A stretch of DNA of 64,000 bases. It comes from [Scytonema hofmanni] UTEX 2349 (lineage in GTDB: Bacteria > Cyanobacteriota > Cyanobacteriia > Cyanobacteriales > Nostocaceae). Below are positions 9,260 through 16,870 of the stretch, piece by piece. Each line of letters opens with the position of its first letter. Positions within the stretch are counted from its first letter, which is position 1. A program made the position numbers and the translations under genes. The notes under the pieces were generated by a model. That model was not told the origin of the DNA. It searched no databases and saw nothing but the letters and a program-made list of their open reading frames with translations. The DNA lies in contig NZ_KK073769.1 in the NCBI RefSeq assembly GCF_000582685.1, forward strand, positions 776,421 through 840,420, written 5' to 3'.

Positions 9260-9915
9260 CGTATTTCATTTTACTAACACCCATATTTCCCTTGACAGAC
9301 AAAATAGCTATTCCTCAGGAATAATGCGTAGCTATAAGTTAAAAAAATGTAATTATTTTGGCGATCAAATCATTTATGAAGTATTTGTACTTGTAATATC
9401 TGGTTCAGAAAAATGTGGGATAGACGGATAAGTCGATTATTCACACACAAGTCTCGTCTAGAAAGTCTCATTTCCTTTTATCCCTAAATCTCTAAACTCG
9501 TCACTTTTGCCTCTGAGGGAGTACTAAGGTACTTAGTCTGGTCAGATGGGCTTTCTGACTCTTGTCTAATAAGTCGATTATTAAACTTTGTGCAATTTTA
9601 TCTGCTCTTGGCAAAATAATTCTGTCAAACCTATTACCCATTAATAAGCTTGAAAGCATAAGAATCGCGCTTTGCAGCGATCGCACAAATAACTATCCAG
9701 TTGAAAAGCTTGTAAAATAAGCTTTCCTCCCTTTTTCCTCCATGCACTACGGCTGGTAGCTCAGGAAGATTTTTATCATAAATAAAGTACTATGAATAAA
9801 TTTTAAGTTTTAATCACAAAATAAATAATTGTGTTTTAATTTTTTTGTAAAACACAACACATCCTAATTCTTAACCTCTTATTTGATTGATGGGTTCATA
9901 ACTTTGAATTGTTAA
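9260..9915. other. 656-bp intergenic region between the two PG-binding genes
   Basis: AT-rich, with no convincing gene. A 61-codon frame on the minus strand (9501-9686) has no ribosome site and no recognisable features. The right end is the 3' side of the shorter PG-binding gene. No strong hairpin was seen. Confidence 0.4.
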
Positions 9916-10176
9916 CTACCTTGTCAACTCACGCCAAGTCCTGGAACCGACTACTCCATCCGCAGTTAACTTGTGCTGACTTTGAAAGGCTTTGACGGCT
10001 GTTTCTGTTAATGCACCAAAATTTCCATCAACCCGAACAGGATAGCCATTCTGTAATAACAGCCGTTGTAAGACTTTTACAGAGTCACCAGAGTCACCAA
10101 AACTCAGAGTTGGTAAACTGCGAATGGCAGCAGCTTGCAATTTCAAAGGTTGTGCTTGATCGGCGGAATTTTCCAT
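9916..10176 (-). CDS. Small peptidoglycan-binding domain protein
   Basis: Eighty-six residues, almost all one PG_binding_1 domain: LSFGDSGDSVKVLQRLLLQ, GYPVRVDGNFGALTETAVK, ADGVVGSRTWREL. A 20-residue polar N-terminus precedes the domain and no signal peptide is visible. It is closely related to the C-terminal domain of the neighbouring 242-residue protein, so the two are probably a local duplication in which one copy gained or kept an N-terminal extension. How it would reach the peptidoglycan is not clear from the sequence. Confidence 0.8.
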   Translation of the reverse strand: MENSADQAQPLKLQAAAIRSLPTLSFGDSGDSVKVLQRLLLQNGYPVRVDGNFGALTETAVKAFQSQHKLTADGVVGSRTWRELTR

Positions 10177-10504
10177 GTCCAGAATCCTTTATCAGACTGT
10201 TTCTCCTTCATTCCACTTTATCGGGATTAGGGAAAATTTACCTAACTCGGAGTTAAATTCCCCAGATCACTACTTTAAACAAGCAGGCTTCGTTGGTTTG
10301 CTCAATTCATACCAATTCTATAGGAATCCGGTTTGATTGCGTGAAAAAATCTAAGTATATGTAGGATGCGTTAGAACAGAGTCCGTAACGCACCTTTAAA
10401 ACTGCGATCGCAATTAAATTTCTTGGTGCTGCCCTAGATTTATATTCTCTTACGTGAAATCATTGCTGAATAGCACGTAAAACTTCTAATTGACTCTTTA
10501 TGAG
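10177..10504. other. 328-bp intergenic region with dispersed repeat
   Basis: Holds the promoter side of the 86-residue PG-binding gene. It also holds a GTAGGATGCGTTAG...CGTAACGCACC repeat (about 10360-10397), a type scattered in cyanobacterial genomes. No gene seen. Confidence 0.45.
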
Positions 10505-10684
10505 TTAAAACCTTATCCCTCTAATTGAAGAAAGCAATTTATGCGCTTTCAAGGATTGGGCAAACGGTTCATTCGCTAGTAATTCCAAGACAGCAAAAAT
10601 TTTTTCTTCTAGCTTGGGGTTTTTGCGAACAGTACGCTTAAAAGCCCGCTTAAAACTTTTGTCCCAAACTACAGTTTTTATTCT
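10505..10684 (-). pseudogene. Remnant of a RelE/YafQ-type toxin gene
   Basis: The frame directly after, and overlapping, the antitoxin stop reads KTVVWDKSFKRAFKR...NEPFAQSLKAHKL, which is the first half of a RelE/YafQ-family mRNA interferase. The start is missing: the codon in the expected position is ATA. Right after HKL the family sequence is replaced by LLSSIRGIRF and a stop, so the catalytic C-terminal half (the region with LxGLWxxxVxxDCRI in relatives) is absent. This toxin should be inactive. The upstream antitoxin-like frame is still intact. Confidence 0.65.
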
Positions 10685-10905
10685 TCATCTTCTGCCAATA
10701 AATCAGCTTTCAGGTCAGTAAACGAGCCTCGCTTTGCTGTACCTGCTCGCAGCGCTGTTAATGTCTCTGTAGCATTTTTGGCAATTTCTATACGCCGTTT
10801 TTCAATGCGCCTTTTTTGAATTAGATCAATTAATAAATTTTGCTCTTCTTCCGATAGTTCCTCAACATATTCAATTACAGTTTGAAAAGATACAGCTTTA
10901 TTCAT
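10678..10905 (-). CDS. Antitoxin-like small protein (partner of the broken RelE toxin)
   Basis: Seventy-five residues: a helical N-terminus (VIEYVEELSEEEQNLLIDLI), a basic segment with a duplicated RRIEKRRIE, and an acidic tail ending ADLLAEDEE. This layout is shared by many cyanobacterial proteins encoded just before RelE-family toxins. The next frame on the same strand is exactly such a toxin, but truncated. I infer an orphan antitoxin that outlived its toxin. It could still neutralise related toxins elsewhere in the genome. Confidence 0.6.
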   Translation of the reverse strand: MNKAVSFQTVIEYVEELSEEEQNLLIDLIQKRRIEKRRIEIAKNATETLTALRAGTAKRGSFTDLKADLLAEDEE

Positions 10906-10955
10906 TTTTCTGTTTGTCTAACTACTGCAATGATTATAATTTGATTTTTTCTGCC

Positions 10956-11207
10956 TTAAACTGTCTGTCTTGTATCATGTTCAATACTTCCCCAGGTTTC
11001 AGGTAGAGGGTTGACCCACGAAATAGGCACAGAAACAACATCTAGAGTTTCACCGTCTTTAAATATTTCTAAAATGTATCCTGGCTCTTGCTGAGTTTTA
11101 GTAGGACGTAGATGATCCAATACAACCCCCCTATTGCCAGCTTTTATAGGGCTGTTGGGAACATCCTGCTTCAGTTCTACCCACTGAAATAAACTAGCTT
11201 TTGTCAT
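10956..11207 (-). CDS. DUF4926-like small protein
   Basis: Eighty-three residues resembling the DUF4926 family, small SH3-like beta barrels: WVELKQDVPNSPIKAGNRGV, then a YILEIF strand and a closing VSVPISWVNPL. It lies 3 bp after the DUF6883-like gene and is surely co-transcribed with it. Such pairs recur in cyanobacterial genomes near toxin-antitoxin loci; their molecular role is not established, and a toxin/immunity or antitoxin role is only a guess. Confidence 0.55.
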   Translation of the reverse strand: MTKASLFQWVELKQDVPNSPIKAGNRGVVLDHLRPTKTQQEPGYILEIFKDGETLDVVSVPISWVNPLPETWGSIEHDTRQTV

Positions 11208-11210
11208 CGT

Positions 11211-11546
11211 TTAATTCTCCTGTGATTTATCAGGATATAGTGTTATAAATCTAACAAATTCTGTTTCTTGATCTTGTTGCCAGATAGTAATTACCTTAAT
11301 TAATCGACCATTAGCCCCAGACCACTCGCTTTTAACCTCAAACTGAGTCCCCCAATCACTAGGGGTGACTTTTGCAATTTCAGAACCTTCTACAGCACTT
11401 ATTATATCGTTCTTAAGAAGTTCCCAGTTGTCAAGATTATATCCTGCTAAAGCTAGATATCTTGATTTATCATTTTTAGGTTGATAAACAAGTAGGTATT
11501 TAGTTATTTTTTCATCTTGAATTACTAAACCTGATGGCATTTTCAT
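11211..11546 (-). CDS. DUF6883-like protein, first gene of a two-gene unit
   Basis: One hundred and eleven residues. The pattern KITKYLL...SRYLALAGYNLDNWELLKNDI, then a WGTQFEVKSEWSGANGR block and TIWQQDQETEFVRFITLYP, resembles DUF6883. Members of that family occur as stand-alone proteins and as C-terminal domains of polymorphic toxins. The next gene (DUF4926-like) starts 3 bp after its stop. No catalytic residues can be assigned with confidence. Confidence 0.5.
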   Translation of the reverse strand: MKMPSGLVIQDEKITKYLLVYQPKNDKSRYLALAGYNLDNWELLKNDIISAVEGSEIAKVTPSDWGTQFEVKSEWSGANGRLIKVITIWQQDQETEFVRFITLYPDKSQEN

Positions 11547-11754
11547 TAGTATTATTTATAACCAATTTATTATTTTTAATTTAGAAACTAAAAATAGAAA
11601 ATCGCCGTCAAGCTAAGGTGAGTTCGATAGCTGTAAATAGTAAAAAACTAAGGGTGAGAAGTGAAGAATTCAGCAGGGCTATTCTACACGATTCTTGGAA
11701 ATGAAAATCTCGGTACATCGAAGGCGGCAAGCTAACGGTTAACTCTGAAAAAAG

Positions 11755-11874
11755 CCCCTCAGGCTAGAAGCCTGGGGCTAAAGGAACAAAGCCCACCTTC
11801 GTGGGCTATTATAATATTTAACCTGCTTTAGTGCGGGCGTAAGTATCTGTAGCCGCACCCTTTAGGATGTCGGG
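11755..11874. repeat. Dispersed multi-hairpin repeat, copy 2
   Basis: The modules are CAGGCTAGAAGCCTG, GGGGCTA, AAAGCCCACCTTCGTGGGCT and a GCACCCTTTAGG end. They have the same order as the copy at 4948-5064, with different but self-complementary arms. It fills the space after the chlB stop and could serve as its transcript end. Confidence 0.75.
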
Positions 11875-11880
11875 GATTCT

Positions 11881-13407
11881 CTACGCTCCGACTGATTCTT
11901 TCGCGGCGTACAGGACTTCGACGTTGATATCTTTAAAACCGCGATCGCGTGCAAATTTCTCGGTATTTCGCTTCACTTTCCCCCGCACAAAACCCGGAAT
12001 TTTATTCAATTCTGCCAAACCATCTTTTGTCCAGTTCAAGTCAGAACCCGCAGAAATTCCTTTGGTAATAACTTCTTTAGTATCATGACCACCGAAGATT
12101 TCTAATAGATGATCTTCCATTCCCAAAGTGAAGGAATTGTACACCAAATCTGCAATCTGATTTGTCCCTTCGTAACCCATGAATGGTTTGTAACCAAGGG
12201 GGAAGTTTTGAATGTGGATCGGTGCAGCAATTACACCACAGGGAATATCCAAACGCTTACCTACGTGACGTTCCATTTGGGTGCCGAAAATGGCTGAGGG
12301 TTCGACGCGAGCGATCGCATCTCCAATTGCACCATGATCTTCTGTAATCAGCACTTCGTCGCAATACTCGCTTACCTGTTCGCGGAACCAGTCAGCATCG
12401 TATTTGCAGTAGGTTCCCGCCCATACTACATGAATTCCCATCTCCCGCGCCAAAATCTTGGTCATCGCCGCAGCGTGGGTATTATCGCCAAATACTACTG
12501 CTTTTTTCCCGGTCAAATTCTGGCAGTCAATCGAACGGGAAAACCATGCAGCCTGAGATACATGCAAAGTTTGCTCGTTGATGAACTCTTCGTAATCAAC
12601 TTCAGCGCCTTGGGCGTTTATCACCTGCTGAATTTTACGGATACATCTAGCAGTTTCTACTACACCCATTGGGGTAATATCTACGCAAGGTATGCCAAAT
12701 TCAGCTTCCAGATAACTAGTTGCCATTAAACCGAGTTCGCGGTAAGGTGCGAGGTTAAACCAGGCGCGGGGCATCTTCTTAATATCATAAACCGAAGCGC
12801 CTTCGGGAATGACAGTATTTACCTCAATTCCTAAGTCAGCCATCAACCGCTTAAGTTCGGTACAGTCGTGCTGGTTGTGGAAACCAAGGGTAGAACCACC
12901 GATGATGTTAACTGAGGGTTTTTCGGTTTTACCTTCTGGAAGTTCGCCTTTTTTGCGGGCTTTTTCAATGTAATATTGAACGATTTGTTGCAAAGTGCGA
13001 TCGGCAGCTTGGAGTTCGTTGAAGCGGTAGTGGTTTACATCCGCAAGCATGACATCCCCTTTTGCTTCTAACTGCGCTCGTTCCACAAAGTTGTGTAAAT
13101 CTTCTTGGAGAATACTAGAGGTGCAAGTAGGAGTTAACACAATCAAATCGGGGTGTTCTTCAGCGTCTTTGCGGGTGATGTTATCTACGACTTTTTCTTG
13201 GGAACCCCGTGCTAAAACGTTGCGATCTACGACGCTGGTTGTCACTGGAGTGAAGTTACGCTCGCGCTCTAGCATGGAACGCATCACGTTAAAATAGTCA
13301 TCGCCGAGTGGAGCGTGCATGATCGCATGAACGTTTTTAAAAGAACTGGCAACCCGCAGTGTGCCTATGTGAGCGGGACCAGCGTACATCCAGTAAGCCA
13401 ATTTCAT
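11881..13407 (-). CDS. chlB: Light-independent protochlorophyllide reductase subunit B
   Basis: ChlB is the nitrogenase-like catalytic subunit that pairs with ChlN to reduce protochlorophyllide in the dark, with electrons from ChlL. The whole 508-residue length is right, starting MKLAYWMYAGPAHIGTLRVA. Further typical blocks are LTPTCTSSILQEDL, NIIGGSTLGFHNQHDC, TPMGVVETARCI and VFGDNTHAAAMTKIL. The small helix-rich C-terminal domain ends FKDINVEVLYAAKE. chlL and chlN are not within this window, so the gene is split from its partners here. The ATG follows an AAGGGAG Shine-Dalgarno. Confidence 0.97.
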   Translation of the reverse strand: MKLAYWMYAGPAHIGTLRVASSFKNVHAIMHAPLGDDYFNVMRSMLERERNFTPVTTSVVDRNVLARGSQEKVVDNITRKDAEEHPDLIVLTPTCTSSILQEDLHNFVERAQLEAKGDVMLADVNHYRFNELQAADRTLQQIVQYYIEKARKKGELPEGKTEKPSVNIIGGSTLGFHNQHDCTELKRLMADLGIEVNTVIPEGASVYDIKKMPRAWFNLAPYRELGLMATSYLEAEFGIPCVDITPMGVVETARCIRKIQQVINAQGAEVDYEEFINEQTLHVSQAAWFSRSIDCQNLTGKKAVVFGDNTHAAAMTKILAREMGIHVVWAGTYCKYDADWFREQVSEYCDEVLITEDHGAIGDAIARVEPSAIFGTQMERHVGKRLDIPCGVIAAPIHIQNFPLGYKPFMGYEGTNQIADLVYNSFTLGMEDHLLEIFGGHDTKEVITKGISAGSDLNWTKDGLAELNKIPGFVRGKVKRNTEKFARDRGFKDINVEVLYAAKESVGA

Positions 13408-13693
13408 GACTGTGTTCTCCCTTTAATTTAAACCGACACGGACAATAAGTGCTTGATCATTAAATCGTTTCTGATTCTCTCAAATGTTGCAGTTCTTATG
13501 GAATAGAGGCTCACAGGACTTTACACAAATGGCGATCGCTCAAACCTGGTTACTCATTGGCATTGAGCCTGATATTTAAACAACATTTGTGTTGTCAAAG
13601 TTATATAAATCTTAATCTTTTGCCAAATTTATGAATTCTGCTTAAGAATTCTGCAAGTTAGGTTACTGAATTATATCTTGCATGACGCTGCCA

Positions 13694-13813
13694 CCCGCCT
13701 GCGATTTAAATCGCAGGCTAATAGCTAAAGTCCTCTAAAGAGGACTATGAAGCAATATAAAGTCCACTTAAGTGGACTTTCGCTATTAGCCAGAGAATTT
13801 ATTCTCTGGCGGG
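13694..13813. repeat. 120-bp branched palindromic element (four hairpins inside two enclosing stems)
   Basis: The outer stem is CCCGCC (13694) with GGCGGG (13808). Inside lie hairpin 1 (TGCGATTTAAATCGCA), an enclosing stem GGCTAATAGC (13716) with GCTATTAGCC (13782), hairpin 2 (AGTCCTCTAAAGAGGACT), hairpin 3 (AAAGTCCACT with AGTGGACTTT) and hairpin 4 (AGAGAATTTATTCTCT). All stems are perfect. It has no coding capacity and would fold as a cruciform-like junction in DNA or RNA. Confidence 0.85.
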
Positions 13814-13840
13814 AGATTGGACAAATGAAAGATATTAAAT

Positions 13841-14052
13841 AGGGTTTGCTGAAAAACTCTAAAAAGCGAACCTAGATGCCACACAGTATACAAAATGGTA
13901 GTTTCGGAGGTTGGTTTTCAAATTCACCCTACAATTTTCCACCAAAATGCAGGGATTTTGAGACGGATAATGCCATAGGTTTGCACCTGCTTGGAATAAA
14001 AAGGATTGAAACTCTTATTTGGAAGGGGTTATAGCTATATTCAGCAAGCCCT
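13841..14052. mobile_element. MITE, 212 bp, with imperfect TIR and AAAT flanks
   Basis: The ends AGGGTTTGCTGAA and TTCAGCAAGCCCT are inverted repeats (12 of 13 match), and the element is bounded by AAAT on both sides (13837-13840 and 14053-14056), a probable 4-bp target duplication. It holds no open frame. The ends look like those of an insertion sequence whose transposase would have to act in trans; that element was not found in this window. Confidence 0.75.
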
Positions 14053-14055
14053 AAA

Positions 14056-14149
14056 TAGACATCTGTTAGAAATGAACTATGCGTTGCCCAAAACCCTTGT
14101 AGAGACGTAGCACTGCTACGTCTCTACATCTTTTCCACTCCTATGTCTA
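14056..14149. mobile_element. MITE family 2 (TAGACATCT ends), copy 1
   Basis: It begins TAGACATCTGTTAGAAA and ends with the complement CTATGTCTA. The interior carries ATGCGTTGCCCAAAACCCTTG followed by the GTAGAGACGTAGC hairpin. Three more copies with the same ends and core lie at 29876, 38038 and 42383. It abuts the 212-bp MITE directly. Confidence 0.7.
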
Positions 14150-14178
14150 ATGAAATAACTATCAACGAGGAAAGTTGA

Positions 14179-14703
14179 TTACGCAGAAACCAGACGCCGT
14201 AAAGATTGAGCGCGTCGTTTCGCTGTAGCATTATTGGCGTCAATTTTCAGTGCTTCTTCGTACATTTCTAGAGCTTGAGCAGTTAAATTCTTTTTCTCGT
14301 AGGCATGAGCGAGATTATTCATCGCTGTTACATACTCAGGTTTCAATTTAAGCGCTTCTTTGTATTGACGAATCGCTAAATCATACTGTTCTTGTGCGAA
14401 GTAAGTATACCCCAGTCCATTATAAATCGGCGCGGTATTTTCTTCGCCTTCTTCTTCGGCAGCTTTAAGGGCTTTTTGAAAAAGTCCGATCGCTTGAGTA
14501 AACACTTTCTTTTCCGAATAAATACTCGCTAACTCATAATATTCTTGAGTCGTACCCTTTCCTGTACTCAGTTTTTTCCGCAAGCGTGACATTGAGCTTT
14601 CTCTTCTGCGACTTTTGAAGACTTCGCGAAAAATGCTCACGACTGCGAAGCCGAGCAACACAACGAAAATTGAGAGATAAAAAACCGCTAGATTGTTATC
14701 CAT
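14179..14703 (-). CDS. ycf37: Ycf37-like TPR protein, photosystem I assembly/stability
   Basis: A 174-residue protein with an N-terminal transmembrane anchor (VFYLSIFVVLLGFAVVSIF, residues 7-25) and about three tetratricopeptide repeats (from about 55 to 165), including APIYNGLGYTYFAQEQYDLA and VTAMNNLAHAYEKKNLTAQA. Length, anchor and repeat number match cyanobacterial Ycf37, which helps assemble or stabilise photosystem I at the thylakoid. TPR proteins are hard to tell apart by eye, so the name is probable rather than certain. Its upstream gene encodes a solute-binding protein. Confidence 0.7.
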   Translation of the reverse strand: MDNNLAVFYLSIFVVLLGFAVVSIFREVFKSRRRESSMSRLRKKLSTGKGTTQEYYELASIYSEKKVFTQAIGLFQKALKAAEEEGEENTAPIYNGLGYTYFAQEQYDLAIRQYKEALKLKPEYVTAMNNLAHAYEKKNLTAQALEMYEEALKIDANNATAKRRAQSLRRLVSA

Positions 14704-14739
14704 TGTTTTTATTGGGGATTAGGGACTAGGGATTAGGGA

Positions 14740-15621
14740 CTAGGGACTAGGAAAGAGATTATCATAGCGGCTCTGTTTATTCTCAATTCCCAGTTTCCAA
14801 TCCCCAGTTCCCAGTCCCCAGTATTTTATGCGTTCAGTAAGCCAACCATTCGCGATGTAACGAGCGATCGCTTCATTTACTCGCTGTCGCAATTCATCGT
14901 ACTGTAATCCCTTGGGCATTACTACCGATAAGGGTTGTGTTGATAGTTTAGTTGAAAGTAAGCGATAACCACTATATTGTTGCACCCAACCGCTGAGGAC
15001 GCTGGCATCTGCCGCAAAAGCGTCACAATTATTCTTTTCTAAAAGCGATCGCGCTTCTTCGTAAGAATTCACTCCCACTAACTCCGCAGTTGGTATATAA
15101 TATTTTACTTCCGCAATCGTGCTAGACCTGTTCAAAACGGCTATTTTACGTCTAGCAAAATCCTTAATCCGTTGCGCTGAAGCATCTTTGGTGATTAAGA
15201 CTGTCCCATCAAAATAGTAGGGAACACTGAAGCTAACTAAACGAGCGCGTGATTCGGTTGCTGTGACTCTAGCTATGGTTAGATCAACTTGATTATTTAA
15301 AACTACAGTCAGGCGATCCCTATTAAGGACAGGTTTTAACTTGACTGCGTTTTCTTTGCCTAATAAGTCTTTCCCTAAGGCTTTCCCTAAGTCGATTTCT
15401 AATCCTTGCAGTTTGCCGCTGACATCAGTAAATCCCAACGGGCGTAAATTATTTTTAACTGCAATTTTTAAGTAGCCACGTTGCTGAATTTCTGGCAGTT
15501 TTGCGGCATTTGCAAGTAATGGGCTGTGTGCAAAAGACAAGCTCAGGAAAAAAATCAAGGTGGCGGATAATACCAGATGCAACCGAGTAATTGCTTTCCT
15601 TCTGTTACATCCGTTATTCAT
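14740..15621 (-). CDS. Family 3 solute-binding protein (amino-acid ABC transporter type)
   Basis: A periplasmic binding protein of the SBP_bac_3 family. A signal peptide (basic start, then LVLSATLIFFLSLSFA) is followed by the domain opening IQQRGYLKIAVKNNLRPLGF, then EIDLGKALG, VDLTIARVTATESRARLVSF and the C-terminal YDELRQRVNEAIARYIANGW. It probably binds a polar amino acid or similar small solute. No permease or ATPase gene adjoins, so its transporter partner is elsewhere. The last 25 or so residues (from LGTGDWKLGIEN) are translated from the GGGACTAGGGATT-type repeat, so the original C-terminus appears replaced or extended by repeat DNA. Confidence 0.85.
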   Translation of the reverse strand: MNNGCNRRKAITRLHLVLSATLIFFLSLSFAHSPLLANAAKLPEIQQRGYLKIAVKNNLRPLGFTDVSGKLQGLEIDLGKALGKDLLGKENAVKLKPVLNRDRLTVVLNNQVDLTIARVTATESRARLVSFSVPYYFDGTVLITKDASAQRIKDFARRKIAVLNRSSTIAEVKYYIPTAELVGVNSYEEARSLLEKNNCDAFAADASVLSGWVQQYSGYRLLSTKLSTQPLSVVMPKGLQYDELRQRVNEAIARYIANGWLTERIKYWGLGTGDWKLGIENKQSRYDNLFPSP

Positions 15622-15641
15622 CAGAAAAATGGGTAGAAACC

Positions 15642-15690
15642 CCGTCCTAGAAGGACGGCTTTATATTTAAATGCTGGTTTTTGAATGGAT
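15642..15690 (+). repeat. IS200/IS605-type left-end hairpin followed by a relic TnpB start
   Basis: The hairpin CCGTCCTAGAAGGACGG plus GCTTTAT equals the palindrome at the left end of the intact TnpB element (about 23161-23178). A few bases later ATG CTG GTT TTT GAA encodes MLVFE, the first five residues of that TnpB, and then a stop follows. I read it as a decayed element end. A 77-codon frame on the opposite strand here is not credible as a gene. Confidence 0.4.
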
Positions 15691-15923
15691 ATAATCCCAG
15701 GAACCAGAAAACCCGTAATTTGTCCCCTCGCCCAACAAATCCAGAATGTCTTGGCATTACCCAACGACTAAACAAATAGTCTTGCAAAATATCCGAACTG
15801 GGGAAGCATTCGGATGTGCGTATCAGAATCTGTCTCAGTGGGCTATTCAACACTTGCGTCATTAAGTTTGTTCTTAGCAATCCTCGTCCCTAAAAGGGGC
15901 GAGGTAGTTGAACCGTTGCACCT

Positions 15924-16280
15924 TTATCCCTTGGCTTGACTAGCTAATTCAACGACTTTGGTGAAAGCGGCTGAATCGAGGATTGCAATTTGCGCTAACA
16001 TTTTGCGATTGAGTTCAATGTTGGCTTTTTTGAGATTGCCAATTAACTGACTATAACTCAAACCGTGTAGCCGTGCAGCAGCGTTGATGCGGGTGATCCA
16101 CAAACGACGAAAATCGCGTTTGCGGTTTTTGCGATCGCGATAAGAACTCCGCAGCGCTTTCATCACTTGTTGATTAGCGGTTCTAAATAAAGTTGAGTGA
16201 GAACCACGAAAGCCTTTGGCTAGTTTGAGAATTTTTTTGCGGCGTTTACGAGCTACGTTACCGCGTTTTACTCTTGTCAT
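15924..16280 (-). CDS. rplT: 50S ribosomal protein L20
   Basis: One hundred and eighteen residues, the standard length. Starts MTRVKRGNVARKRRKKILKL and contains GFRGSHSTLFRTANQQVMKA and LWITRINAAARLHGLSYSQL, the classic L20 pattern of a basic N-terminal extension that binds 23S rRNA and a globular C-terminal domain. It is an early assembly protein of the large subunit. It lies 19 bp after rpmI, so the two form an operon, as in most bacteria. infC, often first in this operon, is not adjacent here. Confidence 0.98.
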   Translation of the reverse strand: MTRVKRGNVARKRRKKILKLAKGFRGSHSTLFRTANQQVMKALRSSYRDRKNRKRDFRRLWITRINAAARLHGLSYSQLIGNLKKANIELNRKMLAQIAILDSAAFTKVVELASQAKG

Positions 16281-16299
16281 TGTTTAATTTTGGATTAAT

Positions 16300-16497
16300 T
16301 TACAAATAGGGAAGCATTAAGCGGACATTTTCGGCATCGCTTTCGTCTACAACTGCCATCTTAGACAAATTACGCTTTTTATTCGCAGTTTTGTGCTGTA
16401 GAAGGTGATTTTTGAAGGCTTTGCGACGCATGATTTTACCAGTAGCGGTAACGCGGAATCGTTTCGCCGCAGCTTTCCGGGTTTTTAGTTTAGGCAT
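16300..16497 (-). CDS. rpmI: 50S ribosomal protein L35
   Basis: Sixty-five residues, very basic: MPKLKTRKAAAKRFRVTATG, then KIMRRKAFKNHLLQHK and the conserved end DAENVRLMLPYL. It is a component of the large ribosomal subunit. First gene of the rpmI-rplT unit; the promoter must lie in the 65 bp between it and the divergent Uma2 fragment. Confidence 0.98.
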   Translation of the reverse strand: MPKLKTRKAAAKRFRVTATGKIMRRKAFKNHLLQHKTANKKRNLSKMAVVDESDAENVRLMLPYL

Positions 16498-16562
16498 AAA
16501 CTAACTTTAATTCGACACGATCCCTAATTATAAGCTAAAAGAAATAAAAGCGCGGAGATTTT

Positions 16563-16757
16563 ATGCTGACCACCAAGAAGCTGACTTTTGAGGAATTTCT
16601 CGCCGAGTACCCAGATGGCTATGGTATTTTTGAACTTGTGAATGGCGAGATTGTTCAAGTGGAAGCGACTAGAGCACATAGGAATGTAGCACGATATCTC
16701 ATGTTTAATTTCAATGATGAAATTAGACGTTTGGGAATAGGAAGAACCCCACCCTAA
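16563..16757 (+). pseudogene. Uma2 (DUF820) family gene cut off by a repeat
   Basis: The frame starts like a Uma2-family PD-(D/E)XK nuclease (LTFEEFLAEYPDGYGIFELV, NGEIVQVEATRAHRNVARYL) but ends after 64 codons. The last residues come from the G/C-rich repeat starting at 16745. Family members are about 180-230 residues and carry the catalytic PDV and EV motifs in the lost part. No continuation is visible beyond the repeat, so the rest has been deleted. Confidence 0.75.
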
Positions 16758-16830
16758 CCCTCCCCGCTTGCGGGGAGGGAACCGGATTTTCCCCTAAGAG
16801 CTTGCGGGGAGGGGATTAAGGGGTGGGGTT
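16745..16830. repeat. G/C-rich palindromic repeat that truncates the Uma2 gene
   Basis: CCCCACCC...GGGTGGGG outer arms enclose CTCCCCGCTTGCGGGGAG and a second AGCTTGCGGGGAGGGG. It resembles, without matching exactly, the repeats around the DUF559 gene at 57858 and 58424. Confidence 0.7.
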
Positions 16831-16870
16831 CTTTCTATGCAGCTTCACAAATAATTGGTATGACTATTGA

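Noticed and set aside
9501..9686. 61-codon minus-strand frame between the PG-binding genes
   Set aside because: No ribosome site, no recognisable domain, and composition like the surrounding AT-rich DNA.
13981..14015. GGATTGAAAC within the 212-bp MITE, resembling the end of a cyanobacterial CRISPR repeat
   Set aside because: Single occurrence, no second repeat or spacer spacing nearby; it belongs to the MITE interior.
15647..15880. 77-codon minus-strand frame next to the IS605-type hairpin
   Set aside because: Starts and ends in repeat DNA, no similarity and no ribosome site. The plus strand shows a TnpB start relic instead.
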